A stretch of DNA of 64,000 nt from Haemonchus contortus (lineage: Eukaryota; Nematoda; Chromadorea; Rhabditida; Trichostrongylidae): contig LS997566.1 of NCBI GenBank assembly GCA_000469685.2, positions 3,234,925 through 3,298,924 on the forward strand, written 5' to 3'. The notes beneath the pieces were generated by a model. It did no database searches, had not been told where the DNA came from, and was given only the letters and a program-made list of their open reading frames with translations. The position numbers and the translations under genes were made by a program. Below, in pieces: positions 12,001 to 23,564 of the stretch; the first letter of the stretch is position 1, and every line of letters begins with the position of its first letter.

Positions 12001-14097
12001 CTTTTCTGATGGGCAACTACTCAGACTTTGCCCACAAGCTTCAGGGCGCCCGGTGTATTTGCTGAAATTCTCTCGTGCATTTGAATAGCTTCAACTCAAG
12101 CTACCACGTTTGCCCACAGCCATAATCTTTGTGGGCTAGTTACTTGTAATCATTATAGAAAATGTTTGAGAATTCGTGTAACGGAGAGGATGCAGTTCAA
12201 GATAGCATTATGACAATAGGTTAGACTCTTAGAGGCGTGGCCAAAATTCACTAAGGAGGGGCGTGTTTGCGTCTGCTGGAGGAAATTCGAGCAAATCGAG
12301 GGTGTTTGACTTTTTCATCTAGAATAGCCTCTCTTTTTTCTGGTCGTTAGATCTCAGGAGTTCTTGGAGAAATCTGTAGCAAGCATGATTATTTCTTAGA
12401 AAGGATTAGGAGGTACTCAGTATTGAGGTTTTCCAAAGTCCAATATTTGAGGTATGTCCAAACGGCTCCTGCCTCACCACAAACAATAATTACCACTCAG
12501 CCACGAATGTCTGTTTCGTCACCTCTGACAATGACGGCCTCATCTCCTGCTACTGCTCCCGCTCCAACAGTTTCTATGTGCGTTCGATTAACCCAAAGCT
12601 ATGCCTAAATCGTGAGCACTAATATGCCTAACACGAGCTTTAGACAGATGACTCAGCCTGGTGGATATGCGACCGCTCCTTCTGCTACGATGATGGCTGC
12701 TCCGCTTCCACCGCAACCTTTCATTGGTGCTCCGACATTCGCAGCTCCCCTGTACGTTCTAACAGCAAAGAGTGTTACTTGTAATAACAACAAAAAATCA
12801 ACCTCAGCAGGCTAATCAAGCACATAACCGTTCTTGAAATAACTTATGCAAGTTGTAGAGGAACATTCAGGAGCACGGAAGTATGTGGAATTTACTTTTT
12901 CCCTGTAAGTCTGAACGGGCTTTCAAGTCTCTGCATACGTTCTTAAGATACCCAGACGGTAGGACACTATCCTCAATAAACCGAAATCTAGGGGTGGATG
13001 TAGGAAAGATGGGTTTGGGTCAGCACATGTCATCGCCACGGCATGGGGAGGGGGGAGGGGGGGGGGGGGGGTTGGGGTGAAGCCGACTTGGGTTGTGTAA
13101 AACAATGGGATAACACAGTATTTTGTGGAAAATATCAGCCTTTTTGATATTTTCATTCTCAGGGGGCCAAAAATAGCTCACTTTCACAATTTCTGTACCC
13201 TCCTCCTCCCCCCCCCCCTCCTCTACGGCTTGCATAAAAAAGCTTTTCAACAGAAATTTGTAGCGCTGACTGCTTGACAGTGGTCAACTCACACTAATAT
13301 CTAGCTTTATTTCTAGAACGATGACTCAACCCAACGGAAATTCTGTACCTTATCAGATCCTGTGAGCGTTTCTCCACTTTGAGAATAGCATAAGCTGCTT
13401 TCATAGACCGCCGGCATGTCGGCGTGCCAGCCGAGGTATTGCTAGGGGGAGGAGGGATGCAGACGGTTGGTCAACGCGGACGCGGCGCTCCCGAGCCCCT
13501 TCGAAGGGCTGAAAGCAAAGAAGAACCAGACCAGAAACCAAACCAACAGCCCCTGGTCGTATAGTTTTTGGTCTTGTTTTTCTTTGTTTTCAGCCCTTCA
13601 AAGGGGCTTGAGCGCGTCGCGACCGCGTCTACCGACCGTCTGCCTCCCTCCTCCCCCCAGCACTTCCTCGGCTGGCACGCCGTCACGCCAGCAGACTATG
13701 AAAGCCGCCATAGCCTCATTTTCAGAAAGAATTGGAATTTGTAGCTTTTTCCCATAGAAAAACGAGATTATTTCCAGCCGAACTCCACCTCAATCACCTC
13801 CAATGTCATCATATAGCATGCCACAGCAGGTACGTTGAATTTGCCGTTGACTCTAAGTGGAATCTTCATAAAATCATTTCCCAAATTCCATAAATTATAG
13901 TACAATCCTCCAATGCCTACACCTGTCATTCAAGACAACTCAATCGTTTCCCCAGTAATGACAAACTATCAGGTTGTACTTCTACTGGTTCGAATGCAAG
14001 TAGAAGGTCTAACGAAAATAACCATTTCCAGGCTCCAATGTCGACCGGTGGTTACCTAAGCGGTGCGCCGACTGCTAAAAGACTTCGAATTCGATAG
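9100..14097 (+). CDS. Secreted Cys-rich N-terminus, Pro/Thr/Ala-rich protein (orphan)
   Basis: About 222 residues; I do not recognise the family. Exons: 9100-9213, 9801-9856, 10333-10380, 12421-12451, 12501-12577, 12644-12751, 13317-13361, 13778-13829, 13901-13972 and 14032-14097; all phases fit and the chain ends in TAG. Residues 1-17 form a hydrophobic signal peptide. Next comes a short cysteine cluster (CCAPACCSCC), then a basic stretch (residues 39-57), then about 150 residues of low complexity rich in Pro, Thr, Ser, Ala, Met and Gln with repeated MTQP/TAP motifs, and a basic tail KRLRIR. The 12,452-12,500 segment can instead be read through in frame as exon (acceptor at 12,451), adding six residues in total. 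Introns carry two foldback elements and a G-run. Likely extracellular or cuticle-associated; function is unknown. Confidence 0.65.
10485..10653. mobile_element. Foldback MITE, copy 1 (intronic)
   Basis: Terminal inverted repeats TGGCTGCTTTCATAGTCCAC (left) and its complement (right end) flank 169 bp of GC-rich, largely self-complementary DNA containing GCGAACGAGCGACC and its near complement. An unpaired core around 10,548-10,586 is shared with the copy at 58,857. It lies in the third intron of the secreted Pro-rich gene. No coding capacity. Flanking AATGG on both sides could be a target duplication or part of the ends. Confidence 0.7.
13045..13077 (+). repeat. Long G-run, with a C-run 130 bp downstream
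   Basis: A 33-bp tract is almost pure G (runs of 4, 6 and 15 G), and a run of about 11 C lies at 13,208-13,218 in the same intron. The G tract could form a G-quadruplex or pair with the C-run in the transcript. Such runs are also prone to sequencing error. Confidence 0.8.
13392..13710. mobile_element. Foldback MITE, copy 2 (intronic, long arms)
   Basis: Ends AGCTGCTTTCATAG and CTATGAAAGCCGCC match the ends of the copies at 10,485 and 58,857. The arms are long: GTGCCAGCCGAGG on the left pairs with CCTCGGCTGGCAC on the right, and a GGAGGAGGGATGCAGACGGT stretch pairs with its near complement further in. The AT-richer centre is a GAAGGGCTGAAAGCAAAGAA-type arm and its complement. The whole ~320-bp unit is a near-perfect hairpin, so frames on both strands are mirror images of each other and not genes. 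Confidence 0.7.
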
Positions 14098-17000
14098 ACA
14101 GTACTTCTGGACCGAATATTTCATGTACAGTACAATATTAATCACTTCGCCCCAGAACTCTCTGTCTATAACTGTATCCATTTAAATTTATAAGGATGAC
14201 AACAATGACGTTTGGATGTGTGCCGTTAGGTTCGGTTGCGGCTGTCATTTCGCACACGATGGCTGGCAACAAATTTTACAAATTTTTAATATGCAAAGCA
14301 ACGGACAGGCACTGGATATGAAAACGCTTTTTCTAACCTGACAGCGCACACCCATTGCGAACCTGATCTGCTGAGTATACCTCATAGGTTTTTTCTGATA
14401 AAAGATGATAACGTTCGATAAAAAGTTTGCTTGATGGATTTTAGGAGCTGGATTATTGTGAAGGCATTTGATCAACACTCGGCTCAAAACATGAAAAAAA
14501 TTTTCAAAGTTGAAAAAAAGCTTCTACCTTCCAATGAACACTCGAAACTAAATTCCTGGTCTGCCGGATGCAAGGAAGATCACCGTCCGAGTTCCTACTC
14601 CTAGGCATGGTTCCAGTTCCAGACCACGTCAACCCACGAAGATCGAGGCTATGCAGTGTCGGGATATCCGTCAAGAGGAAAAGCAGGCAAGATGTCGACT
14701 CATTTTCGTTTTTTAAATTTTTTTTCGTGTGTAACGCTTTCCAATCTCCTGACAGCGCTACAACGATTACATAAATGGGCCAAAGCGTGGCCCATAAAAT
14801 GTGTCAGGGATGCTCTAATTCAATACCAGGTGGATCCATAAACATTAGACTAGCACCTTCATAAAAACTATTGATGTGAGGGCTATCAGATCAGCTGATT
14901 CAATTATTTCCTTTGTCAACTGCACTTTCAAAATGCCAAACTACTGAGATCCGGGTGCACAACTTTTTAATCTTGACCATCATTATTCGGACTTCTTCTT
15001 TTTAATTCTCACTAGAATTTCCTAACGAACATGAAGGGAATTTGTCACCCACATCCGCTTCACCATTATTGCTGGGTAGGATGAAAACAAGAAAGTAGTT
15101 AAAACATTATCATGAGTACATAGTGCAGCTGAAAAAGCGGCATGGTACCCGAAAAAGACGAGCACATGTTCGAGCCAACGTTCAGCGAGTCCTCGAAACA
15201 AGAGCGGCGCCCTTGGGTAGTCCGGATTGGGATGTGCTCAGTCGGTACTGCGAGTGAATCTCTGGGCAGTATTCGTTCTCTGACACGACTCCTAAAAAGA
15301 TTAATATGATACAACGCATATATGACAAACAAGCACCCCTTGAATTGGATCGTGTCAGAGTGAAAGGCCGCCAAGAAACTTATTAAATCAAAAAGAAGAA
15401 GATTCGATAGCGGATCGACATCGTTTCAGGATGCACCTCGAACCCTTCTATGTCCATTTAGAATTGCAGCAGCATCAAGTGAAAGTCAGTCCCTGACCAG
15501 TGCGCGCCAGGGTGACCTGCGCCTCAGACATGGGGATTTGTTTGTCTGGGACGGTGTCAGTCTAGGACTTGATCCCTGCACCGTGAACCTGGTGGTGGCG
15601 CCTCAGGACACCTCACTACTCCATCTAGCTTCTTCAAAACAGATTGAAATATGGAGAGCTCAGAAGAAAAAGAAAGTGTAATGGAGTAACTCAACCTATG
15701 CAAGCAATAAGTAAGTAAATAAGTAGTGGTAAATAAATAAGCGAGTGATTAAACAAACATATGAGAGCTCAGTCTGGATCGATATAGCAAAAAGCACTCC
15801 AATTTCCACGATTAGATATCCTCTACCGTATCAAAGCCTCACACACCTAAAAAAACTGCGGACAACATGAACAGCCTTGTAGGTGGCTCATACAAAAGGT
15901 TTTGTCTGCAAACGTAGTTGAATTGGGGATTGTTATGTCAGCCGCTTGTTTGTAACCAACTCCTGCTCATTGTTTCCACCCTCGCACTGACGTTGAAATT
16001 CCACGTGAAAAGGACATTAGCGTAGGATCAGTTATTAAACATCTATTGAAACAAATTTTTGTAACTATTCCGATGAAAAAAGTTAGGGAATGGGTCCCGC
16101 TTTGTAGACACTATTTATAAACAAACTCATGATTTTTGGGCCACAGTTCCCTTTCGCTCTAAATTTTCTCCCAACTGACAGTCTACCTTGTAGGTAAACA
16201 AGCAAACAAATCAGTGAAAATACAAAAGCGGTAGCACAAGGTGTGGGTGAAGGCTGATGGGATGCGGAAGAGCAGTAGAGTAGCCGTCGACTTCCGCAGT
16301 CTGAACAAGCCCGAGTTACTGCTAGCTATACCGTCCTAGCGAAGCTGCCGATGATGTCCATAGCATCCAATTACCAGACTGAAGATGACGGGACTAGGGC
16401 TGAGTTCAGCAAATGGAAAACAACAGTAATAGTAGGGAATACATTGAGCTCATACAGAGCATACTTATGTGTCGAGTACGATAAAAACTATCATTTAAAT
16501 AAGCAGAATGGGAAGAACGCGACACGGAAAAATCTCAGATTTGTCTGTTACTTTTTATGCTCTAAAATTACCGAATAGTTTTGAAAGTTACTTCTGTTCT
16601 GATACGGGACATAGTGAAGGGTCACTCCGAGTTGTTGTAATGCTCACGAAAGCCGATCTCTAGGAGGATGAGAGCTAGGAGCTAGAACTGAGTAGGCTAC
16701 CAGGCCATCTGATGAAAAATTTGTGAAAGTTTTTACTTATTTCTATTTTTATTTAGTATCCAAGTTGTATGTCTATAGGGTAAAAAACTAGTAGAGAAGA
16801 GCTCCCTTATCGGGGAATTCCATCATCGGGTAATTTCCCAAACAATTGGTACCTAGAAAACAGAGCAGTGAAGGTATAAGTTATTAAGCCACCAAATGAA
16901 GCGATTCGCCCTAGAATCAAGAAAGGATAGGCAGAAGCGTAATGGCTTCCCACAGTTGTGTGAGTGAGCTCAATGAATAAAAGAAGAAGTTTTTTCCTTT

Positions 17001-17325
17001 CATCTAGTTCATTAATCCAAGAATTTCAATCAACGCTCAGAAAATGGTAGTCCCCTCGAGCGGCGTTGAAGTTGGTCAGCTCTTCCTTGCCCTTTCAAAA
17101 TGTTGACTATTTTTCACTGGAACGTTTTTAGTTTCTTCTATTCCATCATGAGTCCAAGTGTTGATCAGAGGTGAAGGTGGACGAATTGACCCCCAGTGAG
17201 TGTGTCATTTGGTCAACGACCGAAAGCAGAAGCACAGCTGAACTCTTCCATTTTAAATTCACATGTCGGTTTGAATATTAAATAGGGGCGGGTGTCAGTA
17301 TCTGTAAAAATCAATTACGTCAACA

Positions 17326-17394
17326 ATGAGATTTAAAACCCTCATTGTCACCATTGTACTGGCTGTGTTTGCTCGTTGTCTGGGTTCAATATGA
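17326..17394 (+). CDS. Signal-peptide-like short ORF, possible first exon
   Basis: ATG at 17,326 opens a 22-residue peptide with a Lys/Arg N-terminus and a hydrophobic core (LIVTIVLAVFA) followed by RCLG and a stop. It has the shape of a secretory signal, as in the first exon of a secreted protein, but I could not find a phase-matched donor and second exon. It could be the relic of a secreted gene or chance. Confidence 0.2.
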   Translation: MRFKTLIVTIVLAVFARCLGSI

Positions 17395-20300
17395 GGACAT
17401 TATGCTCCTCTTTTCCCTTTTCATTCATCCTTTTATACACTCTATGCTTCATTCCAGGAGCTTTCCTTTAAGTCGCCGAGGTAGGAAAGTTTTAAAGGCA
17501 TTGTTCAAGTATAGAACATTTCCTTAATTATCTCACCGGATACGCCATGTTCTCGTCTTCCAACAGGAATGTCGCTGTTTTCAGTGAGCACCAAAATAGA
17601 CCATGGAATCTGCCTTCCACCTACTTCATAAAGGGCTCTACAGAGCAAACTACTACCCACTCCCAGACCAACCCAGAAAAGGTTAACAGTGAGAGACGGG
17701 TTCGACCCAGAAACGATCCCCAAATGGAACTTGTGATTTTCTACTGGTACTGGGCTTTCAACAATGTTGACCATAAGAATATCCACCCTACACTGACCTT
17801 GATCTTGGCCTAAAAATGCTCGAAAAAACTGCTCCAGCTTCTGACAGGCGATCAATTTCCTGCAGGACTCCCACACAGTGTTATCCGAATATTGACATTT
17901 CCTGTTTTTTGCTTTAACATTGACCTAAGTCAGCATTGAATCGATCAACACTGTACAAACATTCCCTTTTAGACTGTCTCGGATTCTTCCTTTCCAAAAA
18001 GTTTGCAAACTCAGACTTTCAGAGCAGCTCTGTCCAAGTTTGTATGAAGAGGTGACGCTCTCTGGGAAAGTCCCAAGGAGAAATCTGCACTGTTCATCTT
18101 GGGAAGTGGACTTGACCAAACAAAATGGATTACAGTAACACGCGTCAGCGGGCTACAAGTTATTTCAACGGATTATGGATCTGGCCTCTGGTCGTATCCT
18201 CTCTGACTTAGCAATGGCTCTTTTCCCCCGAACCCGACTGCTAGTTTTCCTTGGGAGTGTAGAAACACAGCTGGTTCGTGTATTGACTGACTTTGTAAGA
18301 AATCGTAAAGACTGAGCACGAATTTAAGTGTTTATCCTTTTTATACGAAAGCCCGAAAACGTAGTGCGCCCCAAAAACCATTGATCAACGTCAAACACTC
18401 CATTTTAAATTACATACATCTGGAACGATTAGTCATCGTCCCCAGTAATTCATGGTATGTGGAGAAAACCGAATTTCACAACTCAACCTATTTTCGGTTA
18501 CTTGAAATTGCACAACATGATGGAATGTCATCGCAATGAGTCAGCAAAGAGGTAATGTTGTCATGTCTGGCACTGTGCCAGGGTAAGCAAGAGTTTTTGG
18601 CTGGATTTCGTGTACTCGCCTATTATTTGTGCCCTTCGCACTCTAATACGGTAACATTTGTGTTAACCATTGACACCTTTTGGTTCATTAGGTTACTCTA
18701 CAGTGAACGGCACGCTTCTCCCAGATGAATTGCCGGGGGATACTGATTTGTTCCTAATTTTATTGCCGTTGTTGATTACTGTAATTATTATGAATAGTTA
18801 TTCATAAAGAAAAATCAGATGAAATACATCCGGTGAATGTTCGTCATTCCCTCGATTTCATTGAGAATTCTAGGGCCCGACAAATGGATAGTTTTCTGAG
18901 GAGCGATAAAGTCCTTCACCCAGTTTTGCAGGAAGGGCCATACAGCCAGCTCAAGGGATGGATGAGACTTCAGGGTAGCTTTTGCGGAATGGAATTCAAA
19001 GTGAAATACGGTAACTTTGTTCAGCCGCTGTACTATGTATCTTCGTTAATTCATCTCTTTTGATTAGAACTGTGCTGGAAGTGGTTCCTCTTATTATTCT
19101 TCTGCTTGGCTTGTACTTGATACTATACGATTAACATCGCCACCTACTTATGCCCTGATCAGTTTGTCCACTTACAGTCAGATGTAATACCAGAACGATT
19201 TTTGGCCAGGGTGATATAGTCACAGTCCGCTTGGGCTGGATTTATCCTTACGACTTCAAAACTAGACTCCCCTATCCTTGACCGTAAATTCATCTTTCCT
19301 ACACTCTCGGTTAACCACACAATTTACCTTCGAAGCGCTACGAGTAACTCTCTGATTGTTATGAAGTGCTTCATAGAATTGCCTCTGAATAACTACAACT
19401 GGGAGGAGATCCATCCTCAAAACGATTCTCCGTTAAACTCACTTACAGGTTACCAGTCCAGAATAGTCTAGAGGTGCTGCACGCTGATCGGTCTCGTTGG
19501 CTTTTTTTATAGAGTTTGGCAAAATGAATCGGTTACGTCACCATTAAACATACATTTCCACGTTAAATCCACGTACATACCCATACAGTGAACAGCCCCG
19601 TGGTCCTATCGGACATTCTCATCGACTCTCCTCAAACGTGTCCCTCCCATTCAGTACCCTGGAGTTCAGTCCCAACTTTATACAAGGTAGTGCCACTGAT
19701 TCAAGTAGGGATAAGGTCACAGGTAATAGACAAAAAGAAAGGAGCATGGGTCAGTAGGTTCAGCAAGTTGAGTGAGCAGCTGCAAATCATAATAGGAATC
19801 TGAACGAAGAGACCTGATTGATGAGGAGTGAGGCCTTTAGAAGCATTTCTGGAAATCCCTGCAAAGGGTAGAGCTCTGGAAGCCAATATGATCAGCCTCC
19901 CCCAAAGTGAGACCGAGTAATAGTTGAATTCTAAAAGGGCCTGAACCGGTAGGGGTGTAGAGTAAGGAACGGAGGGGATTTATGGAGGAAGTATGGAGGT
20001 GTGCAGAGAGGTGAAGGGGCTAGACACAATATGAAAGCTTAGTTTCTTGAGTTCAGAGCTGTCCCTAAAAATAGTCGGATTTTCATCCGTCACGACCCCT
20101 TCCTCCCGAAATAGACGAAATTCTCCTCGCTCTGCCCCGATCGGGGTACGCCGTGCAAGGTTCACCGAGGTCCACCTGAGCTCTTCTCCACTAGTATATT
20201 GCCTATATCCTATGACAACTATGAATCACGAGGGTTATTTTCCATAAATTTTCACCCACGCGATTTCTTCCATTTACCCAAGACCCTTTAAGGGAACATA

Positions 20301-20423
20301 TCTAACAGTCCCACATATGATTATGCATTGAAATGTGCCGCTGTTTAAACAGTAACATCTCTTCCCTTTTTTTCGACCTCCTTACTTCCTGGTTGTGGTA
20401 ATTCATTATAAAAGCACACGATA

Positions 20424-20525
20424 ATGATGTTTGGCTGCTTTGTTGCCTTGTTTCTTAGTCAACTGTTTCGCTGCGACAGTGAACCAAGAACAGCTTTACT
20501 TCGCCTGTGCCCGTCATCGCAATAG
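20424..20525 (+). CDS. Signal-peptide-like short ORF
   Basis: A 33-residue frame starting with two Met and a hydrophobic run (FGCFVALFLSQLF) followed by a polar tail and stop. TATAAAAG lies at 20,407-20,414, too close to the ATG for a normal core promoter. No downstream exon identified. Weak. Confidence 0.15.
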   Translation: MMFGCFVALFLSQLFRCDSEPRTALLRLCPSSQ

Positions 20526-22176
20526 GGGGCAAGGGTCCTCAACTGGAGCAGTTTTGTGAATTTCTCCTGATATCAATTGATATCGATATACTACTTGAGT
20601 CATAGAATTCCCAAATCCCTTCCGCTTTTTTGATCCTTTTCTTTGGCGGTTGAAAAGTTAGAAAGCTAGAAACACCTTATTGCCCTTGAAATTGGACCAA
20701 GGGACCAGAAAATCAAAATCAGATCGAAACATACGATATAACGGACAACTTAGCAACTTCCACCTCCCTTTTTTCTCTCGATTACTAGCAAATTACCACA
20801 TTTCTTGGATGGTTTTCTCACAGAGCAACCAACTAGGAAACCATTCTAGCTAGTCCTGCACTGAAAACTCTGGGGTTGAAGTAGTGCGTAGTACAATTTG
20901 TTACCAGTTATTTTTGATTGATACTCCTTGACATCATTGGTTTTATCAGTTTCTATTGAATGTTATTAAGGTCATCACCATTGAAAAAGAACAGCAATTG
21001 GAATTTCCTCTTTTTCGATGAGGAGGTAGTCGGCTCTGAGTAATGCCTGATGAACGGAGTCATCATCGTTCAATTGGAACCATGCCATATGATCAGGTTC
21101 TAATCGTCTCAACCAAACGAACATTCATGTCACAACTGATCGCTCCGTCATAGATCGAGACCACATGAGGACCTAACACTTCCTGATTGATAAATTACCT
21201 CATATCCTGATTACGGATTGGTCCCTTTTGCTTCTGATTGCTTTGCCATCACCATTTGAGCCAAAACAGATCTTCTAGCAAAACATTTTAGCAAACGTCG
21301 CCTTGACCACCTATTATCGATCATTATCGCTCACTAACTCTTTGCACAACCCTGGTTACACATGATCAACTTTTTCAGCACTGATTTTTTTTTCAAAACT
21401 CCAATGTTGAATTATATGATTATGTTGCATGATGGCGCTCGTTTTTATCGTTTCCCACCACCGACAACTTCTTCTTATCGCTAACTATCACCATACCATG
21501 CGTCTTATACTTATACATGCATATGTAATATGAATGGCGAGCCGGGAACGTCCATATGCTATGCTCACCTCACCTGATACATAAAGAAACTATGGCACCT
21601 CTGGCCCAAAGTTGAGGCGCTCTGTCGTTTCATATCACCTCTTACTACCTGTTATCACCCGCCACCGCTTCGCTGTCTTTGCACAACTACTTCTACATCG
21701 TCTTAATGAGCATAAATCACTGCTTATGCAAGAGAACCTATGGATTTCCTGTCATTTGTTTACATAAACGTCCGGCGAAGCACTCATTGGATTATATAAA
21801 TAGTAGGTTATAAGTAGCAGTGATGACGAATTGCTGAGTAATATTCGAGAGGAAGGCAAACTGCGGATCCTTTTTCTGAATGAAATTTAAACTATGAGGA
21901 TTTCTTAATTCCATACACGTCTAGCTCACCCTCTTTTGGCTTGTACTCGAGTGAGAACAGCGCCAGATCACATCGTGGGATTACGCCATGCTTTTCGCTT
22001 CTTTCAGTGACGAAGTCTGAGGCAATGTATCAATTTGCAGTAAGTGACCACCACCAGTGTTTTGATCCGTTCCTTTCCGATATCGGGCGAAAATGAGACA
22101 AAACAAGCAGTCCCGAAGATAAGCTTATAGAGCTGGCTGAGATCCGGTGCATAGTCAGTGTCGATCATAAACCCAC

Positions 22177-22254
22177 ATGATGCAACTGCTTCACATCCAC
22201 TTCCGAGCGGTTATTCCTCTTCTTCTCGTCATTGCATTTGCAACTTCTTTCTAG
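22177..22254 (+). CDS. Signal-peptide-like short ORF
   Basis: A 25-residue frame beginning with two Met and ending in a strong hydrophobic stretch (AVIPLLLVIAFATSF) before TAG. It could be a first exon or a small membrane peptide. No linked exon found. Confidence 0.18.
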   Translation: MMQLLHIHFRAVIPLLLVIAFATSF

Positions 22255-23564
22255 TTTACTGAGTAACGTCAGAAAAAGTTGCTGAATTGCCGACAAACCA
22301 GTATGAGGGACTGCTTTTTGGCCGGAATGGATCATGTGGTTGGGTAATGACTAGTTTTCTTTCGAGACTTGTTCCACTCGATTCCCTGAATTTCCAAGTA
22401 ATCTTTGGAGTTATTCACCTAAGATTTTACTTTGAAGACCATCCAACAGCTACAGTTCGCAGTTCTTCGTAAAGTATCTGGAAAGAATGGGCACTCTTTG
22501 AGCCGAGCTTGTACCCTGACCACATGTCCGGTTGTGACGCTACTCCTTTGCATCTTAGCCCACGGAAACCCCGTTTTAGGCTGGTTAAAAGCCGTCTAGT
22601 AAAAGTTCAGCATAATTTTCTGGTTTTTTGGATTTTTACAATTCTGATCTTCAAGTTTCATTTTTCCGATTTTTTTTTTCGTGGTTCGTAGTCCACCGTA
22701 AATTACTGGAGTTCACTGCCATTTTCATATGTTGTTGATTTGATCTGATTTCCACAAGCCATCCCACGTTCAAGTGATTGATATGCGGTGATAACGCTTT
22801 GATACTTTTATCTCTCAGGATGTCTTATTAAGAAGATATGAATCGGTACACGTGTCCATTGTGCTCCAGTTATCATCTGCGGCTTGCCGATATGGTGCCC
22901 ACCATCGAGGTGAGTGTCAGCTGCACCGTATGTAGGGTTCTCGTTTTGTAAGAACAGCTCCCTATGGTTCCGTGAATGAGGATTGTCATATGTCTGAAGA
23001 TAAGCAGGCATCTTAATAGCTGCTGTTTGAGTGCTTAAGTGAGCGAAGGCATGGCGTAGGTAAGATCTTTTGGAGAAAAATAACCTGATCAACTACGAGA
23101 TAAATTTGGGCATTATACTAGGTTGTCGGAGTGTGAATGGGCGGGATTGCCTAGCGGTGACTGTTTTGCGGCCTTCGAGGCGTGCCTATGAGTAAATACA
23201 TCTACGGAATGTAGATCATTTGGTTGGAACGAGAGGAAGCTACATATTCGCGGATGTTGAAGAAGTTGCTGTTGCAGGCTCCGATTATGGAGACCGTTAA
23301 TCACAGCCATGAAGGGAATTATTAGTGTATAACTGGACGCTTAAAAAGTTATTTTGTTCGTTTCTCATTTATCTGCATAAACGATTTTAGAGGTCTATGT
23401 GCGATCATTCTAAGTACAGGCCCATTCAGTGGACTGAGGCGATTGTTTTTCCAGAAAAAAACTGTTCTCCAGGGAAAAAATTAAATTTTTTGTCGAATCG
23501 ACTCTTAAAAAATCGCTTATTTTTTCTATGCTTAAGATCGGTTATGCGTTGAAGTTTTTCCGTT

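Larger units (their letters stand above)
14100..23564. other. 9.4-kb stretch without a convincing gene
   Basis: No phase-consistent exon chain or known domain was found. It holds three isolated signal-peptide-like short ORFs (listed separately), overlapping frames on both strands at 17,505-17,876, a GC-rich patch at 15,480-15,610 that resembles dispersed repeat DNA, and a frame at 18,833-19,063 that ends at a GTAACT donor-like site. Unannotated exons or decayed genes are possible. Confidence 0.45.

Noticed and set aside
13471..13757. Overlapping frames on both strands (96 and 71 codons)
   Set aside because: They are mirror images produced by the long inverted arms of the foldback element at 13,392-13,710.
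17505..17876. 123-codon minus frame and 88-codon plus frame
   Set aside because: They overlap each other, show no family, and no splice partners were found; possibly unclassified repeat DNA.
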